DNA of 64,000 bases, taken from positions 62,001 to 126,000 of the forward strand of contig NZ_JBGRUO010000007.1 of assembly GCF_041537905.1 (NCBI RefSeq). Direction: 5' to 3'. The DNA is from Ruegeria_C sp041537905 (GTDB taxonomy: Bacteria > Pseudomonadota > Alphaproteobacteria > Rhodobacterales > Rhodobacteraceae). This document shows positions 27,703 through 36,945 of the stretch, piece by piece. How positions within the stretch are numbered: position 1 is the first letter of the stretch; each line of letters opens with the position of its first letter. The translations under genes were made by a program, and so were the position numbers. The notes below the pieces were generated by a model, which saw only the letters and a program-made list of their open reading frames with translations, was not told where the DNA came from and searched no databases.

Positions 27703-28961
27703 CTATTGTTCGAACACTTTCAGGCGACGGTCTTCAAGCCGTTCCAGAACCGCCATGTATTGATCCGGGTAGGTCAGGAAGCGGGGGAACTCGCGCTTGG
27801 CGATTTCGGTTACGCCGGGATGTGTCGCCAGTTCCAGATTTTGGTGGAAAGGCGCATCCAGCATCCCGTAGAATTTCGAGACCGTATTGCGGGTCGGTTC
27901 CGAATAAACCTCGATCGGGATATCCTTGTTGGCGGTCGGGTTGTTGGTCATCACTGCGAAGTGCTCTTGCGCCTTGGCGCCGGAAACGCATTTCAGCATG
28001 GCCAGGGCATTTTCGGTATTTGCGCCCGCGCCACTGGCCGACCAACCCTCGACCGCACCTTCGACCGCCGGTTCCAGACCATCGGTGATGGTCGGGAAGT
28101 TGAACACGCCGAAATCCTCGTCCGGGGTCAGTCCGGCCTTCATCAGGTTTCGCGTGGTCCAGGCTCCCATCAGCTGAATCGCACCGTCTTCCTTGACGAA
28201 ACGAGAGTTCATGGTTTGGAAATCCATGCTTGAGAACCCGTCAAGGAAGTAACCTTTGTCCAGCAGGTCGGCCCAAAGCTCCATCGCCTGCACGACTTTG
28301 GGGTCCAAGTAGCTTTCGGTGCCGTTCATCAGGCCGTTGCGGAAATCCGATCCGGCCACGCGCAGGATGAAATAGTCAAACCAGAACAGCGGCTCCCATC
28401 CGGCATTTGCCCCCAGAATGAACGGGGTCGTGCCCGAGTCCTTGATTTTGGCGGCCACACCCAGGAACTCATCCCAGGTTTGCGGTTCAGAAAGACCAAG
28501 GTTGTCGAAGATTTTCTTGTTTTACCAGAACACGTTCGGCTGGAACGTGGTCGGCATGATATAGACATTGCCATCAGGCTCGGTGCTGGTGGCCTGGATG
28601 CCTTCGGGGTAGTCGACCGAGGCTTCGCCCCAGATGTCATTGAGGTTCAGAACCTTGCCATTGGCGGCCTGAAACTGCGCGCGGCCACCGGCCCACATCG
28701 AGTAGATGTCGGGGGCGTGGTGCTGGACAGTTGTACCGGCAACTGGACTTCATACTGTTTGGACGGAACAAAGTTCTCGACGATGGTGATGTCCAGTTCG
28801 GTGGCGCATTCCTGCCACATCGCCATGCGTGAGTTGCGAGCGCCCTCATTCGCGTAGCGGTGGAAAATGCTGACCTCACCACCGGCATGAACAGCCGGTG
28901 CGACCGATGTAAGTGATGCGGCCAGGCATAGTGTTACGAGTGATGTCGACAGCTTCTGCAC
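27703..28961 (-). pseudogene. Sugar ABC transporter binding protein, disrupted by frameshift and nonsense codon
   Basis: Reading the minus strand from 28961 gives a signal peptide (MQKLSTSLVTLCLAASLT) and the start of a family-1 sugar-binding protein. After PSKQYEVQLPVQL, near 28727-28735, the frame shifts; the continuation in the new frame is QHHAPDIYSMWAGGRAQFQ. That frame then meets an in-frame TAA at 28522-28524, where FQPNVFW-stop-NKKIFDNLG replaces an expected tyrosine. It resumes to the normal C-terminus at 27703. Two independent lesions make a functional protein unlikely unless they are sequencing errors. The intact gene would encode about 420 residues. Confidence 0.85.
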
Positions 28962-29044
28962 TGTGTCCTCCCTAAAAAGCCCTCTTCCTCACCGGACGCC
29001 ACTTACTATGGCTTCGTTTCGGTCCGGCCTCCGAAAGAATCAAT

Positions 29045-29147
29045 AACATAATATGTTTAATTAGGATAGACCAAATATACGAAGTACTAAAATAGGCTGG
29101 ACCAAAAGCGAGTCAATCTGATAGAACGTTCTCAAACATAATATCTT
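29045..29147. promoter_or_regulatory. Two GntR-type operator sites between the importer operon and the GH127 gene
   Basis: AACATAATATGTT (29045-29057) is a 13-base palindrome. A near copy with one change, AACATAATATCTT, lies at 29135-29147. The identical 13-mer occurs at 33177-33189 in front of the gntR gene at 32421-33143. The sites therefore probably let that regulator control both the minus-strand importer/sulfatase operon and the divergent plus-strand GH127 gene. Confidence 0.65.
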
Positions 29148-29235
29148 AATCGCCGGATCGCTGCCGGATGACGTGATGCCATCGGGCGCACAGTCAGACC
29201 AATCAGTCGCCCCGGTCCTGTCAGGAGACCGCAAG

Positions 29236-30913
29236 ATGAATTTTGTGAAACCCGAAACTGCCGATATCAGTGCATTTTCTCCGCTTAAGCGGATCAGCAA
29301 TGAAGCCGTACGCTGGACGGATGGCTTCTGGCACGATCGTCGGCTGGCTGTGCGCGACCAAGGGGTTCAAAGCTTGCTTGAGGCGCTGGATGATCCCGAA
29401 AACGGGACGTATTTCCCAAACTTCCGCCATTCTGCCGAAGGCATCGGCACCCATTGCGGCAAGGAATGGAGCGACGGCGATTGCTATAAGGTCATCGAAA
29501 CGATGATCCTGATCTATGATACCGATGGTGGTGATGATCTGGACGCCAAGATCGACGAGATGATCGGCGAAATCGCCTCGGCCCAGGAAGAAGACGGGTA
29601 TATCTGCACGCAGATCACCATGACCGACAAAGAGCGGTGGACCGAGATTCACGATCACGAATTGTACAATTTCGGTCATCTGTTCACAGCGGCGGTGCTG
29701 CACCATCAGGTGACCGGAAAGACCAACTTCCTGAACATCGCAATCCGGGCGGCGGATTATCTGTACGAGACATTTATCACCCACGAACCCGCGCTGGCCA
29801 AGTTCTGCTTTAATCCCTCCCAGATCATGGGCTTGGTCGAGTTGTACCGCGAGACGCAGGACCAGAAATATCTGGAACTGGCGCAACCAGCCGGTCTATG
29901 AAAAGGTGGCCGAGGCTTATGGCCGCCCGTACCAGTTGCCCAGCGACTCGGCTTACAACGAATCCTGCGCCAATATCTCGAACGCGATGTGGAGCTGGCG
30001 CATGCTGCAGCTTACGGGCGATGCGCGCTATGCCGATGTGATGGAACGTGTTCTGCATAACGCGGCGCTTTCGGCGATTTCGCTGTCCGGCGAAAAGTTC
30101 ACCTACACCAATCCGCTGCGGTTCAACGGCAAAGACCATTTTCGCATGACGACGGACCGGCAGGCGCGCTGGACTCGCCACACCTGCTATTGCTGTCCGC
30201 CGCAGATCAGCCGGACAATCGCTGGTCTGCATCGCTGGACATATTCGACCTCCGATACGGGGCTCTGGGTGCATCTGTACGGGTCGAACCGGATCGAAAC
30301 CGAGGTGGGGGAAACCTCCATCACGCTCAGTCAGCAAAGTGACTATCCATGGTCGGGCGATATCCGGTTCGAGGTCGAAACCGCGCCATCAGGCGCCTTT
30401 ACCCTGAACCTGCGCATTCCGGGCTGGTGCGAGGCGGCCACGCTGAGTGTCAATGGCGAGGCGGTCGATGTCGCTGGTGAGGGCGCGCGCTATGTGCCCG
30501 TCACACGGGATTGGGCAGCAGGCGATGTGGTCGAACTGTCGCTGGACATGACGCCGCGCATCGTTGCGGGGCATCCCAAGGTCGAAGAGATCCGCAACCA
30601 ATGCGCCGTGATCTGCGGCCCGGTTGTCTATTGCCTTGAAGGGGCGGATTTGCCGGAGGGAATGTCGCTGAACGAAGTGGGATTGTCAGCAGATGCCGTG
30701 TTGACGAAAAAACCCGGTGCCGGTCTTTTTGAGGGCATGACGGTGCTGGAAACCAATCTGCGCAGACGCCCGAAATGGAGCGATGATGCGCTTTATGCCC
30801 CGCTGTCTGAAATCAACGCCGAAACTGTCACCGTTTCTCTGATCCCGTATTTTGCGTGGAACAATCGAAACGACAACACGATGATGGTCTGGTTGCCGCT
30901 GCAATGGTCGTGA
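29236..30913 (+). pseudogene. GH127 glycoside hydrolase with internal deletion and frameshift
   Basis: Two reading frames together encode a GH127 (DUF1680) enzyme. The first (29236-29901) runs MNFVKPETAD to YLELA and then hits a stop. The second picks up from about 29892 with NQPVYEKVAEAYGRPYQ and continues to 30913. Family members carry roughly 80-100 further residues at this junction, so DNA was lost as well as frame. The catalytic part is preserved: the glutamate in VAEAYG lies 16 residues before the glutamate of YNESC (zinc ligands E and C), and CYCCPPQ holds the paired cysteines. GH127 includes beta-L-arabinofuranosidases and, in marine carrageenan loci, 3,6-anhydro-D-galactosidases. No signal peptide is seen. 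Confidence 0.85.
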
Positions 30914-30941
30914 CACAAGCCTGAGAGTACCTGAGCAAATC

Positions 30942-30974
30942 AAAACGGGCGCTGCCAATTGCAGTGCCCGTTTT
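30942..30974. terminator. Bidirectional terminator between GH127 and the sulfatase
   Basis: AAAACGGGC pairs with GCCCGTTTT, and the stem continues inward through GCTGC/GCAGT with one G-U pair, giving about 14 base pairs around the loop CAATT. The A-run on one side and T-run on the other make it usable on both strands. It lies 28 bases after the GH127 stop and abuts the stop codon of the minus-strand sulfatase. Confidence 0.8.
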
Positions 30975-32407
30975 CAGGTGTGACCAATCCGGCTCGGATA
31001 GGGGCGCGGCCAGTTCCGCCTGTGAAAGGCGTTTGGACCAAACCCGGCCTTTCGGGGCACGATCTTGTCGGCATGACCATGTCGTTGCCCGGCGATCAAA
31101 TCCCTGACGATGGCCGCGTCGAGACGCGCCCGGACCTTTGGGTTGGCGTCCAGCACGTTTTGCTGTTCACCGGGATCTGCTGTCAGATCGAACAGGGCCT
31201 CGGTCCCGTTGTCATAGCGCACCAGTTTCCAACGGCGATCGCGCGCCATGACACCCAGGGCGGACACGCCGATTATACACCGATCAGGATGCGGGGCATC
31301 CAGGGTCATCGCCCAGTTGGTATCGAGCGGGGGCAACCCTGCCCACGCGCCGAAACTGTGATAAAGATCGATCAGCGAGACCGGGTCATCACATACGCGC
31401 GCTGCGGGTGCGCGAAAATCGCAGACGATCAGCGGGACGCGGATAGAGGGCTCGTGAAACCAGCTCTTTCCGACAAATCCGAAATCGCCCAGATAGTCGC
31501 CGTGATCCGATCCAAACACGACAATGGTGTTTTTGAGTTCATTGGTGTCCTTGAGGGCCTGGATCACGGTTCCGACATCGTGGTCCAGCTGCTCAACCAG
31601 CGCGGCATAGTGATGGCGGATTCGGCGGATCGCCTCACTGGACAACGTGGCATAATCCACCTGTGCCCAGGGCGCCTTGTAGGCTTCAACAAAACCTTCG
31701 TGATGGGTCTTGCTTTCGGGGGATGGGGGCAGAGGGTCTGGCATGTCATCGGGATCGATCTCCGCCAACGCCTCGACCATTGGATCATAGGGGCAATGCG
31801 GGCCCGGAAACCCGACCATGGCGGCAAAGGGCTGCGACCGGTCGCGGGCCCGCAGATAGTGGGCGGCCTGATCGGCGACCCAGCGATCAGGCTGCAAATG
31901 GGCGGGCAGCTCATTGATCGAGGCCCCTTGCTGATCCACATATCCCGGTTGCTCGGTTCCGTGCAGTTTGCGAAACCCGGTTTCCTTCAAGGCCGCGTCA
32001 TAATCATCCTCGATGAACACATGCCGCTTATCCTCGGAGATGATCCGATCCTGAAACCCTTCGAATATATCCCGGGGATAGAAATGCATCTTGCCGATGG
32101 CGGCGGTCTGATAGCCCGCTGCGCTCAGCCTCTCTGGCCAGCTTTCGATGCCCATATCGCGGCGGTCGGGGCGCAGCCACGCTGTATTGTCAAACACGCC
32201 TGTTGCGTGTGCGGGCAGGCCGGTCAGCATCGACGCACGTGCGGGGACGCAAAGGGGGACCGGCGAAATGGCCTGGGCATACCGCGTGCCCTGTGCGGCC
32301 AGGGCGTCGATATTCGGGGTCTTGATAAAACCCGCACCGTAGCAGCCCAGAAAATCCGGGCGCAATTGGTCGGGCATGAGAAACAGGATATTAGGCCGAT
32401 CTGTCAT
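30974..32407 (-). CDS. Type I (Cys-type) sulfatase, cytoplasmic
   Basis: The 477-residue S1 sulfatase starts with the metal-binding strand PNILFLMPDQLRPD, has the formylglycine motif LCVPARASMLTG and the second metal site FGSDHGDYLGDFG. There is no signal peptide. It differs clearly from the sulfatase at 23126 (different motif context and C-terminus), so the two probably remove sulfate from different positions. It is encoded 13 bases downstream of the gntR gene on the same strand and likely shares its transcript. Activation would need the FGE at 43414. Confidence 0.9.
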   Translation of the reverse strand: MTDRPNILFLMPDQLRPDFLGCYGAGFIKTPNIDALAAQGTRYAQAISPVPLCVPARASMLTGLPAHATGVFDNTAWLRPDRRDMGIESWPERLSAAGYQTAAIGKMHFYPRDIFEGFQDRIISEDKRHVFIEDDYDAALKETGFRKLHGTEQPGYVDQQGASINELPAHLQPDRWVADQAAHYLRARDRSQPFAAMVGFPGPHCPYDPMVEALAEIDPDDMPDPLPPSPESKTHHEGFVEAYKAPWAQVDYATLSSEAIRRIRHHYAALVEQLDHDVGTVIQALKDTNELKNTIVVFGSDHGDYLGDFGFVGKSWFHEPSIRVPLIVCDFRAPAARVCDDPVSLIDLYHSFGAWAGLPPLDTNWAMTLDAPHPDRCIIGVSALGVMARDRRWKLVRYDNGTEALFDLTADPGEQQNVLDANPKVRARLDAAIVRDLIAGQRHGHADKIVPRKAGFGPNAFHRRNWPRPYPSRIGHT

Positions 32408-32420
32408 TGGGTGAAGATCA

Positions 32421-33143
32421 TCAAATGACCGCGCTCAACCGGCGAGAGGCATCTTCAAGATGTACCTTCATTGCGTCCGAGGCGGCTTGGCCATCTCCTC
32501 TGCGGATGGCGTCTCCGATTTTTTGATGAAACGGAATCGACAGCAGGTTTTGGCTACTGTCCGGGTTGGTGACGCGGATCGACAACAGCAACCCCGTAAA
32601 AATAGCATTCTCCAGAGCATCCAGATAGGGATTGTGGGCAGCCCGCAAGACTGCAACGTGAAATTCTGCATCTGCCAGCACGTAGCGCTCGTTTTCGACC
32701 GCATGTTCTGCCATCGCGTCTATCGCGCCAAATATCTCTTGCAGGTCTTCATCTGTGCGCCGTTCAGCTGCATAGCAGGCTGCATCTGGTTCAATCGACA
32801 GGCGCAATTCCATCAGCCGCAGCAACCGGTCGCTTTCAAGACCGATAGATTGATGCCAAGATAGCACGTCACGGTCCAGCAATTGCCAGCTGCGCACGCT
32901 TTGCACCCTGGTTCCGATCCGCTGACGTACTTCCAGCATGCCTTTGGCGACCAGCATCTTTACCGCTTCGCGCACAGCGGTCCGGCTTACTCCAAACTCA
33001 TCGCAGAGCGCCTGTTCGTCCGGCAGCAACTGCCCAGGCACCAGTGCCCCTGACAAGATTTGCTCTCCGAGTTGCTGCGCGATTTGCTCGGAGAGTGAAC
33101 GGGCCAAAGTGCTGTTACCGGCGAGAAGGCTGGAAGACATCAT
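32421..33143 (-). CDS. GntR-family (FadR/FCD) transcriptional regulator
   Basis: The 240-residue protein has a winged helix (QIAQQLGEQILSGALVPGQLLPDE, FGVSRTAVREAVKMLVAKG) followed by the helical FCD effector domain. That domain has metal-ligand candidates in DAEFHVAVLRAAHNP and IPFHQKI, typical of sugar-acid-sensing members. The start was set at ATG 33143, because the longer frame has no ribosome site and runs into the operator at 33177-33189. Identical 13-base sites upstream of its own gene and upstream of the importer/GH127 genes suggest autoregulation and control of those genes. Confidence 0.88.
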   Translation of the reverse strand: MMSSSLLAGNSTLARSLSEQIAQQLGEQILSGALVPGQLLPDEQALCDEFGVSRTAVREAVKMLVAKGMLEVRQRIGTRVQSVRSWQLLDRDVLSWHQSIGLESDRLLRLMELRLSIEPDAACYAAERRTDEDLQEIFGAIDAMAEHAVENERYVLADAEFHVAVLRAAHNPYLDALENAIFTGLLLSIRVTNPDSSQNLLSIPFHQKIGDAIRRGDGQAASDAMKVHLEDASRRLSAVI

Positions 33144-33176
33144 ATACGTGACCCCGTTAGCAGACCTGTTTTGTCT

Positions 33177-33189
33177 AACATAATATGTT
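33177..33189. promoter_or_regulatory. Operator upstream of the gntR gene (32421-33143)
   Basis: AACATAATATGTT, a 13-base palindrome identical to the site at 29045-29057, lies 34 bases before the regulator's start codon on the minus strand. This is a typical autoregulatory position. Confidence 0.65.
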
Positions 33190-33321
33190 TTGCGAGATTT
33201 CTCCAGATACACTTACGGCAAAGTCAAAAAGACCTTGTGGCTGATTTGGCCTCTATATTGGACGAGCTGCGAGAGCGTACGACAATAAAGTACTTATCGC
33301 CGGGCCGGGGCTCTATCTGGT

Positions 33322-34272
33322 CTATCCCAGACGCTGCTTGCTCTGCGGTGTTTGGACCGCTTGTTCGGTGCTGATGGCTTTTGCAAAATGCAGCAGCCCG
33401 GCCTGTACGAACTCTTCGGCCTGCAATGTATCGCTGGTCAAGCCTGCCACATCCAGCGCAACCCGATAGGCCTCACCAATCTGCCCGGATGTGATCAGCG
33501 TGACGTGACTTTTGGCAGGTTGATTCATGCCCGCGATCTCCAGCCCGATCAGCAGACCGGACAGACGGGCGGGGATGGCCCTTGCAAGATCGTCCTCGAA
33601 AAGCAAAGCGTGGGCGCGGGTCGAGAACAGCATTTGCAGGATTTTCTGCGGAGCGGCCAACGCTTCAGAGACTGCCGCCGAAAAGGCGGGGCTCCCGGCA
33701 ATATCAGGGCGGGCCTCATCGAAAAAGCTCGACAGAGTCGACCGGGTGGAGAGCAGCGCATAGAGCTCGCCGGTCAGGGCGGTTTCGAAGCGCGTTACAA
33801 CACCGTTGGTCATCTCGGCCCATTTGCAATGGGTCCCGGGAAGGCAGAACAGCCCATCGCCGCCGCGCATCATCTGCGCGCCCAGTAAAATGGTCTCTTC
33901 GCCCCGCATGACATCCGGGGTCCGGGCATCGCGTTGGGCCAGGCCCGGGATGATCCAGACATTTCGGTCAATGTCCTGCGGTCGCGCGGCCTGTAGATGC
34001 AATGCATCCAGCCGCGCCGGCAGGTCAACGTAAGGCGCTTCGGTCCAGCCTTGCTTTGCACCGGCCATGCCGCACACCACGACATCGACGGATTTCGGAA
34101 CCGAAAGCTCGGTCAGACAGCGGTCAAGGGCAGGGGCGAATTCAGACCTCTTCAGGCTCAGCATGCCCTGATCGGTCTTGGCCGAAGCAAGCACTGTGCC
34201 GGACGCGTCCAGCGCCCAGGCCCGAAAGCTTGAGGTTCCCCAGTCAACGATGGCGTATTTCACTTGGGTCAT
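33322..34272 (-). CDS. dgoK: 2-dehydro-3-deoxygalactonokinase (DgoK/DauC-like)
   Basis: This 316-residue DgoK-family kinase phosphorylates 2-keto-3-deoxygalactonate at C6. Visible features are the ASKHA phosphate strand YAIVDWGTSSFRAWALD, MRGEETILLGA, the family hallmark LPGTHCKWAEM, and late LLIGLEIAGM. Start ATG 34272 has GGGAG five bases upstream. It lies 38 bases downstream of the enolase-superfamily gene, so it is the third enzyme of the aldehyde dehydrogenase/enolase/kinase trio expected for 3,6-anhydro-D-galactose. The following aldolase (KDPGal aldolase) is not in the window. A paralogue lies at 47202. Confidence 0.87.
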   Translation of the reverse strand: MTQVKYAIVDWGTSSFRAWALDASGTVLASAKTDQGMLSLKRSEFAPALDRCLTELSVPKSVDVVVCGMAGAKQGWTEAPYVDLPARLDALHLQAARPQDIDRNVWIIPGLAQRDARTPDVMRGEETILLGAQMMRGGDGLFCLPGTHCKWAEMTNGVVTRFETALTGELYALLSTRSTLSSFFDEARPDIAGSPAFSAAVSEALAAPQKILQMLFSTRAHALLFEDDLARAIPARLSGLLIGLEIAGMNQPAKSHVTLITSGQIGEAYRVALDVAGLTSDTLQAEEFVQAGLLHFAKAISTEQAVQTPQSKQRLG

Positions 34273-34310
34273 GATCGCTCCCGGCGTGAGAAGCAGATGT
34301 TGGGCATGGC

Positions 34311-35480
34311 TCAATCACAGACCTCGTAACGTTTGATGAAGTCGCGATCCGGCTCGATGCCCAGACCGGGCCCGGTGGGAATCTGGACATGCCCGTCATT
34401 TGCACGCACCTGAGCCTGAATGTTCAACGGTTCGTGCAACAGCTCATCCCGGAACTTGTTGTCGGTGGTGTCAAACTCCAGCATCGGCTCCCACGGGAAC
34501 AGACCGCCGGGCAGGGGGGGCATCGCCGCCAGCAATTGCAGGTTGGTGGCAACGGACACGGCCGAGCCCCAGACATGGTTGATCACCGGCGTGAAATGCG
34601 CATGACACAGCGCCAGAACACGCAGATATTCGGTAATGCCGCCCAAAGCGCAGACTTCGGGCTGGGCGATATCCAGCCCCCGGTTTTCCAGAATCTGACG
34701 CCAGCCCCAGCGGGCAAATTCGACCTCGCCGCCAGAAATGTTGACTGACAGGCCTCGACGCAATTCCCGGTAGCCATCCAGATCTTCGGGTGCGACGGGT
34801 TCTTCGAACCAGTAGGGCTCCAGCTCTTCCAATGCGCGCCCGACATAGAATGCGTCTGAGGTCGTGTAGCAGTGGTTTGCGTCCACCATGAACGGATAAC
34901 CTTCGCCGACGCCGCGCCGCACCGCTTCGCACAGCTTCACGTCGTCTTTGGGTCCCAGCCCGACTTTCATCTTGGTGGCGACAAAACCCATATCGCGGAT
35001 CGCAGCGGCTTCGTCGGCAAAGCGCGCGATGTGGTCATCCACGCTTTCGCGTTTCAGCATCATGCCATAGCCATAGGTCTTGACCTGCGTGCGGTGTGTG
35101 CCGCCGATCAGCTTGTGGATCGGCAGGCCGGCCACTTTACCAGCAATATCCCACAATGCGATATCGACGCCCGAAAGGGACTGGATCGGCATCCCCTTCT
35201 GGCCGTGGTCACGCAGCAGGTTATAGACCTTGTGCCAAATCACGTCGCGATCCAGCGGATCATCACCAAGGATCATCGGCTGGATCACCTTTTCGACGAT
35301 GCCTTTATTGGCAATCGCCACGTTTCCGGGTCCAAAGCACTCACCCCAACCGGTGATGCCCTCATCGGTCTGCACCTCGACCAGATGGGCCGTGCGCCTT
35401 GTGTAATATTGCTGCGAATAGCCCAACTCGCCCGGCAAATCATAGGCAAGTACGTGGCTGATAACCTTGGTGATCTTCAT
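34311..35480 (-). CDS. Enolase-superfamily enzyme, mandelate-racemase subgroup (candidate anhydrogalactonate cycloisomerase)
   Basis: The 389-residue protein has the capping domain first, then a barrel with the KxK pair in ATKMKVGLG and metal ligands in VDANHCY, FEEPV and SGGEVEF. The His-Asp dyad of the mandelate-racemase subgroup appears as LDIAQPEV and INHVWGS. Enzymes of this group include sugar-acid dehydratases and the 3,6-anhydrogalactonate cycloisomerases. The start overlaps the aldehyde dehydrogenase stop by four bases and a KDGal kinase follows. That order matches oxidation, ring opening to 2-keto-3-deoxygalactonate, and phosphorylation. A galactonate-type dehydratase is the main alternative. 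Confidence 0.82.
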   Translation of the reverse strand: MKITKVISHVLAYDLPGELGYSQQYYTRRTAHLVEVQTDEGITGWGECFGPGNVAIANKGIVEKVIQPMILGDDPLDRDVIWHKVYNLLRDHGQKGMPIQSLSGVDIALWDIAGKVAGLPIHKLIGGTHRTQVKTYGYGMMLKRESVDDHIARFADEAAAIRDMGFVATKMKVGLGPKDDVKLCEAVRRGVGEGYPFMVDANHCYTTSDAFYVGRALEELEPYWFEEPVAPEDLDGYRELRRGLSVNISGGEVEFARWGWRQILENRGLDIAQPEVCALGGITEYLRVLALCHAHFTPVINHVWGSAVSVATNLQLLAAMPPLPGGLFPWEPMLEFDTTDNKFRDELLHEPLNIQAQVRANDGHVQIPTGPGLGIEPDRDFIKRYEVCD

Positions 35481-36937
35481 GCGCCTGCCCCTGCCAACTC
35501 AGCAGGCGGGATCGCCCGGCTTACCCTTTTCAGAACCAGATAATCATGCAGCGCCAGATACGAGCAGTCGTGGCCGATGCCGGATTGACCAATGCCACCA
35601 TGGGGCAGGTCGATATCATAGCGCACCCCGTTGATCTGTATCTCGCCATAGCGCAGCCCGGCGGCATAGCGTTCGGCTTTTGCCGTATCAGAGGTGAAGA
35701 TATAGGCCGTCAGCCCGCCCTCGTCACAGTCATTGGCTTTGGCCAGCAGGTTTTCCTCGGTGTCGAAGGGGATCAGGCTGACGATCGGGCCAAAGGTCTC
35801 TTGCCGATAGACATCCATGGTATCGGTGACATTGCCCAGAACGGTTGGCGCCAGGTAGTATCCCCGGTTCAGGTCTGCGGGCCGATCGCCCCCTGCCAAA
35901 AGGTCCGCCCCTTCGGATACAGCGTGATCGACCAGCCCTTTGATCCGGTCGAACGCGCGTTCGCTAACCAATGGGCCGGTCGTGATATCCGCGTCGCGAT
36001 CCCAGCCGACTTTGGCCGCTTTGGCGCGCGCCACGGCCAGTTCGGTGAATTTCTCCAAAACCGGCCGTTCCACGAAGACCCGATTGGGCGAGACACAAAT
36101 TTGACCGGCGTTACTGAATTTCACGCCACAGACCACATCCGCAGCCTGTTCCAGATCCGCATCGGCAAAGACCAGAACCGGAGCATTGCCGCCCAGTTCC
36201 ATCGAGTATTTCTTGATGGTGGTCGCCCCGGTTCGCATGATGTGCTTGCCCGTGGCGGTGGAGCCAATCAATGTCAGCACCGCCGGAATCGGTGAGGCGC
36301 TGAGCGCATCTGCCGCCTCATAACTTTCGGTTGCGATGATCTGCACGGCCCCTTTGGGCAGGCCGATCTTGGCGCAAAGCTCCCCCACCGCATAGGCCGA
36401 GATCGGCGTTTCATTCGACGGGCGGATGATAATCGGACAGCCCGCAGCCATTGCCGGGCCGATTTTGAAGGCCAGATTCAGCAGCGGGAAATTCCACGCC
36501 AGAAAGGCAACCGCCACGCCTGCGGGTTCATAGACCATCTTGTGGCTATGGGTGCCAGCCCGGTCGGGTAAGGCGAAGCTGTCGAACCGGTCGATCGCAT
36601 CGGCGTAAAACTCAAGCGAGTTTCTGAGGCTTTCGAAATCTTCCTGCGTTGCGGCCCAGGCTTTGCCCAGCTCGTAATGGATACAGCTGCGCAGATACTC
36701 CTCGTTGGCGATCACCTCATCGCGCAGCTTGTGCATCCAGGCCTTGCGCTCGGCCAGCGGGGTTGACGACCAGACCGGGAAAGCATCGCGGGCGCATTCC
36801 AGTGCGCGCTGCACATCCGGCAGATCGGCGGCTGCGACGGTGGCTACGCGCTCTTCGGTGGCGGGGTTGCGAACCTCAAGGGACCCGTGACCATCGGTCA
36901 GCGCCCCGTTCAGATACATTTTCGTTGGAAACTTCAT
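35477..36937 (-). CDS. NAD(P)-dependent aldehyde dehydrogenase (candidate anhydrogalactose dehydrogenase)
   Basis: The 486-residue ALDH has AWNFPLLNLAFKIGPAMAAG (cofactor fold), TLIGSTATGKHI, the general-base glutamate in SMELGGNAPVLV, the nucleophilic cysteine in SNAGQICVSPNRVF, and the C-terminal PHGGIGQSGIG. It resembles succinate-semialdehyde and lactaldehyde dehydrogenases. Its stop overlaps the start of the enolase-superfamily gene, and the GMC gene ends eight bases upstream. In this context it most plausibly oxidises 3,6-anhydro-galactose or another aldose to the acid; other sugar aldehydes remain possible. Confidence 0.85.
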   Translation of the reverse strand: MKFPTKMYLNGALTDGHGSLEVRNPATEERVATVAAADLPDVQRALECARDAFPVWSSTPLAERKAWMHKLRDEVIANEEYLRSCIHYELGKAWAATQEDFESLRNSLEFYADAIDRFDSFALPDRAGTHSHKMVYEPAGVAVAFLAWNFPLLNLAFKIGPAMAAGCPIIIRPSNETPISAYAVGELCAKIGLPKGAVQIIATESYEAADALSASPIPAVLTLIGSTATGKHIMRTGATTIKKYSMELGGNAPVLVFADADLEQAADVVCGVKFSNAGQICVSPNRVFVERPVLEKFTELAVARAKAAKVGWDRDADITTGPLVSERAFDRIKGLVDHAVSEGADLLAGGDRPADLNRGYYLAPTVLGNVTDTMDVYRQETFGPIVSLIPFDTEENLLAKANDCDEGGLTAYIFTSDTAKAERYAAGLRYGEIQINGVRYDIDLPHGGIGQSGIGHDCSYLALHDYLVLKRVSRAIPPAELAGAGA

Positions 36938-36945
36938 GAGCAGCC

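Noticed and set aside
30959..32428. Plus-strand frame of 489 codons antisense to the sulfatase
   Set aside because: The minus-strand frame has complete sulfatase motifs; the plus frame shows none.
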